DNA from: Marsupella aquatica
Lineage: Eukaryota; Marchantiophyta
Assembly (NCBI GenBank): GCA_973895155.1
Contig: OZ316892.1
Coordinates: 15,624,001 to 15,688,000, forward strand
Direction: 5' to 3'
Length of the DNA: 64,000 nucleotides
Below the pieces are notes generated by a model. That model had not been told where the DNA came from. It made no database searches and saw nothing but the letters and a program-made list of their open reading frames with translations. Positions within the stretch are counted from its first letter, which is position 1. Each line of letters begins with the position of its first letter. Made by a program: the position numbers and the translations under genes. Of the stretch, positions 56,545 through 64,000 are shown one piece after another.

Positions 56545-58970
56545 CTATTGACCGTCGCTCGTCAGCTTGGCCACCAATTGGTCTTGTTTAGCGGCTTCTT
56601 GTTGAAGCCGTGCCACCTTTGCTTTCAGGGCATCCACCTTGGCGGTATCTTGTTGGGCCCAAGCATCGGCCTCCTCTACGTCCTTTTGCCAGATTACAAC
56701 TTGTCCCTTCAAATTGTCAATCTGGGTCCAGAGTCGTGAGATCTGGGCGTCCTTCCCGGCTCCGGCTTGCTCGGCCAAGGTTAACTTGGCCTTGGTATCG
56801 GTGACTTGGGCAAGGGCCATTGCCAACTAAGGACGGAGAAGCTGCAGCTCAGTATCCCGGTGTGCCATTTTGTTTGGCGGTCTCAACCCGGTATCGCTCA
56901 ATCTTTGTTGTGGCTTCAGCCTGTGCCAGTCTCGCTTTTATTGCCGCCACCAGCTCCTGGCTGAAGAAGTAGGCTACCTTGCGGGCCATAAACTCCCCCA
57001 TCTCCCGACTAATTTGTTGGGAGAAGTCTCCCAGCAGCCCGTTCAAATATGTACCCGGTGTGAAGAGTTCCTGGTTTACTAAGTTGTGCCCGCTCGGGTT
57101 TGGGCAAGGGCAAACCTCTGCTCGGGAAGAGGCCGGGGTGGTCACATCTAGCCCAAAGGCAGGATGGCTAGTGGGGCCAAGGCGGTCAGCCCGAGGGTCT
57201 ATTGGCATTGGTGCGGATGGTGCCACGGTTTCCTCCAAACTTATGGCCTCGGGCACGGGGTCAGCTTCCTCTTGCTCAATGGTCACTGCACGGACCTGGT
57301 GTTGGGCCTCCAGGGTTGCAATCACCGCCGAGCCTGGCACCAACAAAGGTGTCTCAATGGCTTGTGGTGGGGCCAGGGTGGGCACTACTGGTGCTGTCTG
57401 AGCCCAAGATTTGGGCTGCGGCAGTCGTTCTAGCGCCAGAAAGACCCATCGGGACGGGGTGAGCTCGGGTTAGTCGATCAAAGCGGGCTTACCACTTGAT
57501 AATAATCTTGATGTGGCTTGCGAGGTATGCCTTTCCCCCGAGGTACAGGGTCTTCCTTTGGCGCTCCATCTCCTCGTGGCATTTCTTGACAAAGAAGGAG
57601 GCCCACTTTCTAGGCCGATAGTTCTCGACCTGGATTACCTGGGTGGCGGATATCTTGCCCCGTGGCTCCATCATGTGGACGGTGTACCGCTGGAACTCCA
57701 AACGCTCTGCAATCTCTAGGATGAGGCACGTCCTCATCAGAAAGCCGTTGTCCATTGAACCCTTGGGCGGGAAGCTTGAGGATCGGTACTTTGCTCCCTT
57801 GCCCCCTGGGGCCCGTGACTCCACCTGGTTTTGATCCTTGGGTAGGCCAAAAATAAGCGTAAGCTGCTCCTCATTCAAAGACATCACTCGCCCGTGCGCA
57901 CAGGTTTGTTGTCGGGCCTCGTCGAAGTTCTGAAATGAACTCTATCATGTCTTGCCCATAGTACCTGCAAGTGTTCCAGGGGAGGGCGGCAAGATGTTTG
58001 AACCCTTGGGTCTCCAGGTATGTTGCATGCTTGGGATGGAGGATGTTCTTGTGAACATCCTCCCCCATGCAATGCATGGTCAACTTGGCCACGGCAAAGG
58101 TGGCCACGGGTAAACCAGATACTACACCAGGCTCCTTCCTCTTCTATCCCCGAGAGTTGTTTCCGGGATGGCTCGTAGAAGGGGACATCTCCTCGTCCTC
58201 CCTATCTAGTAGGGGTAGCGCGACCATAGTCAGAATGGGTGTCAGGGCCGCCATGGTCATCGTGTTGTCTATCGGGGCCGTCTCTCGGGTCCGGGTTTGC
58301 GCAAACGGTGATATATTACCCGGCCCATGTCAGTGTGTCCCCAGTGGCCTCTGGACAAGAGGAGGATGAGCCTCCTCATCCTCTGAGCTGATGTTCACCG
58401 CATTCACCATGGATTGTACCCAAATGGGTGGTGCTGCCGGTGGTGGAGAGCGACTTGAATGAGGCCGAGGCGGTGTCTGTGATGGTGCCGATGATTTGGC
58501 TGGGGTATAGCTGAAGGCAGCGCCATAGGATTCAGAAACTTTGAGGGGAAGCCAAGTGATGTCAGGATAGACAACTTGCCCGTATTTGGACTACCAAATC
58601 GATAGTCAAGGAAAGACTGAACTTTGGCGGGGATATGGTCAAAGTGATGCCGCTGCAAGTCTATCGTGCCCGGGATTGTGAAGACCTCGTCCAGAAGTTG
58701 AAGGAGCGCTTCCCTGAATCCGAGGTACTTTGTACCGTCAAAGAAGAATTTGGCAATCTGGTCGTCTTCATAGAACTTGCTCTCAAATGGAAGGTTGAAG
58801 TCGTCGTTGTAGTGAGAGCGCTCGGCTAGACGGATGAGTTGTTTGTACTGTCTTTCAGCTTTGTACCTGTGAGGGTTGAATTTGGCAAGCAACTTTGCTA
58901 GATGATTTCCAATGGACAGAAATTGAAGCCAAAAGCAAAGGGCCAAACTGGACATAATCATGATAGACAT
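56545..58970 (-). pseudogene. LTR-encoded ORF (copy in solo LTR)
   Basis: From ATG 58970 the N-terminal domain has TIPGTIDLQRHHFDHIPAK, then a Pro-rich linker. The central domain (58107-57489) has HPKHATYLETQGFKHLAALP and LIFGLPKDQ. Next is FMARKVAYFFSQELVAAIKA and a coiled coil (56826-56545). Where the complete element has a TAG after RAQSEAL, this copy reads RLAQAEATTKIERYR straight through, supporting one long ancestral frame. It carries its own frameshifts near 58140, 57890 and 56850. Conservation of protein blocks despite DNA divergence suggests past selection on the protein. Confidence 0.75.
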
Positions 58971-59070
58971 ATAGTGTGCGGCGGTCGATAACTAAGGGGC
59001 GAATGGGCAAGCTAGGATCAAAGCTGGTGCGAGGAGTGAAGTGCTGATACTACACAAGAGAATGGCTTGC

Positions 59071-59078
59071 CTTTTATA
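59071..59078 (-). promoter_or_regulatory. TATA box of the solo LTR
   Basis: TATAAAAG on the minus strand, about 100 bp upstream of the LTR ORF start, as in the other two LTRs. Confidence 0.7.
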
Positions 59079-59443
59079 CACTAAGGAGTCATCGGCCGAT
59101 TGGCCCCTCCTCCTTTCTGATAGGCCAGCCCTTCACGCTCGTAGTGTACCAGCCACTTCGCAGGTCCGAATCAGAGCGTGTCAGAGAGCCACCTACTCAA
59201 TCCGTTATACGGACCCGAGGTAGACGTCCATAACATGCTCGTAACCCGGTGGTACAATTGGCGCTCTACCGCCAGCCTGAGTGTGAATGCTCTTTATTGA
59301 CTAATCTTGTCCTATTCATGATTACTAACTATTTTAGTGTCGCTATGCTAATAACTACGGACTACTAAGTTCGTAGCGTGCGTGCCCAACACATATTAGG
59401 CCGGATTACTCATTACCAACCGTGCTGGCAGCGTCACAAGGTT

Positions 59444-60401
59444 GGAGGAAAAAACATTCTCTTCCTCATTCTTCATGTCTACTCTCATATCTTGTGGCTC
59501 CTAGAGCCCGTTCAAGAGTTTCTCCACTTGTGGTGTCGTGTCAGTGTAGCATCTCATTGAGTGTTTGTCTCATGTTTTGTATATGCTTTCTAGTCTAAGC
59601 CGACGGTTTCTTACTGTAAGTAATATCATAGTTTTGTGTTTGTGATTTGATGACTTGGGCAACAATGGGCACTGAGAGTGTTTGTTGTGTTGGTTGGGGT
59701 GAAAGATTGAATCATTGTCAACAATTGCATGATAAACTGTTTCACTGGTTGCTTTCCAATTGACTTTTGTGCTTGGAAAAGATGATGGGTTCCTGATTGA
59801 AACTTTAGCTAAAGTATCAAATGTGTCATTGTGTGTTTTGGATGTATTGTTGAGTGTACAGTCTAGCAATTTCTCATGCGCATCAATGGGCATTGCATCT
59901 TGGCAAATTTTTCATAGTGTTTTGTCATTTGAGTGCAAAGCAATGTCGTTCTTTGATATATTTGGTCATAGACTTAAGCTCTTTGCTATATTGCGTTAGT
60001 GTGTAAATCACTTGCGAGCTCTGTCAAAGTTAGTTTCATTTGGGGCTTTTAACAATGTTAGTAAAAAGGAGAAAGTAGATAGGAAAAACTCATATTGATA
60101 GCGAGACAGAGATATTGCTAGCGAAGCAAAACCTCACATTTAACTTCACTATTTGGGAGAAAAACACTAATATCAATAATTTCAATCCATCGTGAGAGTT
60201 GCTAGCAAACCTCGCCAGCACAAATTGTTTCTTCATATCCAAAACCCTATGAACCAAAATAGTACCAATAGTATTTTATTGAGATGACTTCAGATGATAC
60301 ATAACTAATTTTCCATTCTCAAATACATAAAAAGTACCACTTCTTTCTAAAGTGATATTTATCCACAAGGATGAGGAAATATGAAGAAGATTTGGACAAA
60401 A
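59444..60401. other. Non-coding, with family C palindrome copies
   Basis: No gene recognised. TTGATAGCGAG and TTGCTAGCGA occur near 60096-60125 and GTTGCTAGCAAACCTCGC near 60198, matching the palindrome seen in introns of copy D. Confidence 0.6.
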
Positions 60402-61468
60402 TCAATAGTCATCTAATCCTGACTGAACATCAACAGGACTATCGGAACCTGAATTCTCTGTGCTTTCCTCGCTAGTAGATACTTCACTACTCTCAGATCT
60501 CGATGTTGACTCGATCAGCCTCCTCATCTACAAATCTTGAGGCACGCACAGCCTCATTATCAATCAGAGGATGCCTAAAAAACTTCCTATCAGATCCCCT
60601 CAACAGTCGTCGCCCCTTCATTTCCCAAGTCACTATGGGACTCTTGTCGACATCCTTCATTCCTTTTTGTGTATACTCAGAGAGGTCCCAAGGCTTTTCA
60701 GGAGTATCCAGAAACGCCTCCTTAATTTTGCGCCGTAGTTGAAATTGTTCCTCCTGTTTCCATTCCAAACTCCCTTCTCTGTGGAAATGAAGCAAGACTG
60801 AACTTAGATGTATGAATTTTTATTTTGCAAAGAGAGTCAAAAAGGAATTAAAGGTCAAGATTTAGGGAAGAAGCTTACGATCATTACTAAGAATCTTCCT
60901 TTGAAGGTGATGGAGTCTTGAGATCATCATCACCAAGAATCGCATACGGGTCCTCCTCTTCATCACCCAAGTCAACCACAGACTTTTTCCCTTTATCCAA
61001 AAAGTCTGAAACCGTTTCCACTTGAACTTTCCTCCCATGGACTGCTCGCAAAGCATCCGCAGCTGATTCCCCAAAAGCCGGACGATCCTCTAGCCCAATG
61101 ACATGTCTCCCGGAGTAATCCCCGACAAAATAACTCCAACCTTCACCCACAGTCCAATAAAAAACTACATCCCCCGGATTTGTCAACAATTCAATGACAG
61201 TCTACATGAAACCTATAGAAACACGAGTCGACCCCGCGAAACCCATATCCAACAATCCACTCTCTTTGGGAATAGAGAGGCTAATCAAAGATGACACATA
61301 GGGATCCTTCAAAGAAGAGAGTGCCTGAAACTTCTTATCCTTTGGAACTATCCCGTCCAAAGACGTCTTACAAAAGACATCGAGAACAAGATTGAAAACC
61401 TGGAGGGAAAACAGAACAACGATTTAGAAAATGAACCCAAATCTTGAAGAACTTTTTCTAGAAGGTGA

Positions 61469-61491
61469 TTGCTAACGAGGGTCGCTATCAA
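61469..61491. repeat. Family C palindrome in an intron of copy D
   Basis: TTGCTAACGAGG followed by GTCGCTATCAA, an inverted repeat related to 62274-62296. Confidence 0.75.
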
Positions 61492-62273
61492 AATAAAAGT
61501 GAACTTACATTAAAGTCAATGTTCTCTTTCCATAAAGGAGCCGGAAGCAGAATTGTGTACGACTGTGCATGCTTGAAAAAACCACGAGCTTGAGCAACAC
61601 TATATACGGCTAAGGTGTGATTAAAATCATCACTATGAAGAATAGCAAGGAATCCATTATCAGCAAGATACTGTTTGGAGATATTGAAAAAATGTGCGAG
61701 GAGGGATTTGTCCCAAACGTTCCACTCTGGAACCGTTTTGTTAGTAATGAGGGGACGGAGTCCTATAGGAAGATAGACAAAACCTAAATCAAAACCTATT
61801 CCCGAAAGGGACTTTTTGTCCAAAACTATCGGAGATTCCCTAAGGCCTCTCGACAGGAGGCTCTTCATCAAAATATCACACTCTCAAACCCATGATGGTT
61901 TCTTCCTTTGGTTGACAATTGAGTTGGCAGAGTCAAGCAAACTTGACTTGAGAAAAATATGTCTATTTTCCCCTGCAATAAACTCTATTCCTTTCCTCTC
62001 CAAACCAGAGTTTAATCTTGAATCAAATTCGGCCTCCTCATCCAAGTCAACAAAATTGCGTTTCTTCTTTGTTTTCTTGGAGCTCCCCAAATCTGCCACC
62101 TTCTTTGACTTTTTCTTCTTACTAGTTTCCTCAGGATATGCTTCCTCATTCGCGTCTGGACTGGCTTCCTCTCCCGGTTGGTTGTGTGAACTCAATGAGC
62201 GCCTCTTTTCTGAAAAAGCACTGGGAGGTCAGAATGTAAACTTCAGGAATACACGATCAAAATATAACTTATT

Positions 62274-62296
62274 TTGATAGTGAGGTTCGCTAGCAA
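62274..62296. repeat. Family C palindrome in another intron of copy D
   Basis: TTGATAGTGAGG followed by TTCGCTAGCAA, an inverted repeat. With 61469 and the copies near 60100-60215 and 60468 it defines a third element-specific palindrome. Confidence 0.75.
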
Positions 62297-64000
62297 TACT
62301 TACTTGTTCTGAGAGACTGTTGGGAAACAGAAACCTTTTGAGAATCTGCCTTTTCAGGGGCCTCGACTTTCACTCTTGACTTTCGAGTGCGGTCGACATT
62401 CACCCCTTGCCTCAAACATACTTCCTCCATCATGGCACAAGCCATTTCTTCCCTCTCCACTGGACCAAATTTGATCTCAGAGAAAATATACTTGGGCTCC
62501 TCGCCCTTCACAATCTTGGTGTACACCGATCTTTCCGTTTGGTCAAAAGCAGTTGACCATTGATCACTATCGAGATACCAGGGACAATTAAAAACTTCCC
62601 ACGCAATAAGGTCTCTTTTGGGGTGAGAAGCATCCGCAGGATACATTGAAAACTGAGGATACGTAACATTCCCATCTGCATCTCGCCCAATGCTTGCCCA
62701 TCCAGCAAAACAAAGGGGGTAACACCAAAAATACGAATCACTACTAATTTCCCGATCTACAAAGAACTGATAAACATATCGCTCAGCCCTTCGACGAATT
62801 ACATCAACATCAAATTTGTCACCAGACTTGGTTATCCAAATTGCTCGGAAAAACTTGGATCTCACACGAAATGCATAATCCTTGAAATCATTGAGTATAT
62901 GCTCCTTCAAAGATTCAAGATCTTTTTGAGGTGCAGTCTAAACGATCTTGAGGAGCACTTAATCCAATCTCATCCAAATAGGCTATCAGCAAATGGTTAG
63001 AAATGGATTCAACCGATGACCACATGGACCATGTGTGGCACCATTGCTTGGTCTCATTCTCGGAAAATCCCGCTCGATGAAACCATTGCTTCCTCAATTC
63101 TGGCTTACACTGTGCCTCAATCAATTGGCATCAAAGAAGTGGATCTAGAGTTGAGACAGCAGTGTACATTCAAACCCGATCCAATCCACAACCCAATGTT
63201 TGACGCCCTTCTCGCTTCTCCCTTTCACAGTACTCATACAACTCTGAGCATTTGGCAAGAAAACCCTTGTATTATGGATTCAAAATAGTTGCTAATTTAC
63301 TGTTGCGGACAAACCATTCTTTTAGTTGCAAGGCAAACATCTCGTCATGAAGCTTCTTCCTCTCAACATCAGACCACGGCACATTCATTTGAATGGCTCT
63401 CTCTTCACAAACCCGCAAATCTTCTAGACCCGCAGCGATGTTTGCAGAGCACAAAATGTATGTGAGTGCATCCAAACTCATTTTTTTTAGTACCACGCCT
63501 TATTCTTCACATTTGCCATCCTAGTTTCAAAGATCTTGTAGCTAGCAGGATCGATGATCTTCTCATAGTAAGACAGATCATATTGGAGGATTTTCTTCAC
63601 CCGGTCTGCATCCAAAATCCAAGAATTCTCCACAACACACTGCCCAAGCCTGGACCCGCAAAGGAAAAGGATATCAATATATTAAGCAATCACTTAGGGA
63701 ACCTAAACCACTTGCACAAAAGTGAAACAAAGCTATAAAACTTACTTGTTGAGCTCATGCATCGCCGACTCAATCTCAATGAACGAATCACATTTCCCCT
63801 TCAAAATGCGATATATCACCCGAGGATGATACTTTTTGTCATCAGGGAACTGCTTAGCAACTATCATCCACGAATATAGACGATGGTTCCCATCAAAAAC
63901 CAAAAACATCTTGTCTTTCAAGCACAAGAATTCTGGATTTTTGTCACATTTGGCTTCAAACGCGACATTTTGCTAAACCCAAACATCGTCCCAAGTTGCT

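Larger units (their letters stand above)
55466..59443 (-). mobile_element. Solo LTR of the first gypsy family, TSD AGGTT
   Basis: 55471-59438 (3968 bp) begins TGTCACG and ends GCGTCACA like the LTRs of the complete element, and is flanked by perfect AGGTT at 55466-55470 and 59439-59443. No internal region is present, so unequal recombination between LTRs removed it. It aligns along its length but is clearly more diverged than LTR1 and LTR2 are from each other. Confidence 0.93.
60402..64000 (-). pseudogene. ParB/methyltransferase-like gene, copy D (5' end beyond window)
   Basis: The most complete 3' half. Reading from the right edge: TWDDVWV, NVAFEAKCDKNPEF, then MFLVFDGNHRLYSWMIVAK (ParB-like GNHR block, 63744-63930). 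The intron (donor GTAAGT near 63742, acceptor GGGTCCAG near 63654) precedes GLGQCVVENSW and the helical middle. Next is 62910-62290 (FFVDREISSDSYFWCYPL, CPWYLDSDQW). A lysine-rich linker with nuclear-signal-like KKKKSKK follows. The methyltransferase-like half has FDLGFVYLPIG, GFLAILHS (61488-61871), then LLTNPGDVVFYWTVGEGWS and GRHVIGLEDRPAFG (61190-61030). The C-terminus has VTWEMKGRRLLRGSDRKF. Motif order IV then I is that of beta-class amino-methyltransferases, but the DPPY position reads YLPI. Stops near 63968, 63490 and 61880 show decay; two introns contain family C palindromes. Confidence 0.6.

Overview
This window is nuclear DNA from a land plant with a large, transposon-rich genome. 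The signs are one intact host gene of a plant membrane-protein family, plant-type telomere-like repeats (CCCTAAA), Ty3/gypsy LTR retrotransposons and Mutator-like (MULE) sequences, and genes with GT-AG introns. The species cannot be named from sequence alone; a non-seed plant is possible but unproven. Only one host gene is convincing in 64 kb: a single-exon multi-pass membrane protein at 51220-52212 (-).

Layout. 1-2.6 kb: decayed repeats. 2.6-6.5 kb (-): MULE-like transposase pseudogene T1, carrying a 386-bp insertion with a perfect 9-bp target duplication. 6.9-7.5 kb (-): 3' end of a ParB/methyltransferase-like gene (copy E), cut by a retrotransposon. 7494-21590 (-): complete Ty3/gypsy element, TSD CTACA, about 4.0-kb LTRs, internal gag-protease-RT-RNaseH-integrase. 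21.7-22.6 kb: LTR-like repeat and chromovirus remnant. 23.2-32.4 kb: MULE-like region with 169-bp tandem repeats, a ParB/methyltransferase-like gene (copy A), hairpin tandem arrays in its introns and a Ulp1-type protease ORF. 32.4-35.6 kb (-): truncated second gypsy family. 35.6-38.6 kb (-): ParB/methyltransferase copy B. 39.3-43.5 kb (+): transposase T2. 43.9-44.5 kb (-): transposase fragment T3. 45.4-47.6 kb (+): ParB copy C. 51-52 kb: host gene. 54.2-55.0 kb: foldback element. 55471-59438: solo LTR of the first gypsy family, TSD AGGTT. 60.4-64 kb (-): ParB/methyltransferase copy D, running off the window.

Three things stand out. (1) The gypsy LTRs contain a long open reading frame of roughly 870-880 codons, interrupted only by point lesions. 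It encodes a plant-transposon-type domain plus a coiled coil and lies just downstream of an LTR TATA box. It is present in both LTRs of the complete element and in the solo LTR, and a similar ORF sits in the LTR of the second gypsy family. (2) Five copies of an unusual gene join a ParB-like N-terminal region (motif GNHR) to a helical middle and a C-terminal half resembling an amino-methyltransferase with motif IV before motif I. They are intermixed with MULE-like transposase genes. (3) Each MULE-like neighbourhood carries its own short palindrome scattered through introns and intergenic DNA: CTAGCGCC/GGCGCTAG, TCGGCGAG/CTCGCCGA, or TTGATAGCGA/TCGCTAGCAA. This recalls the element-specific motifs that VANDAL-type MULE proteins read to escape silencing, but here the palindromes accompany a ParB-like protein. 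All element copies are decayed, with stops mostly explicable by C-to-T change, so these are fossils of a system whose live copies would lie elsewhere.
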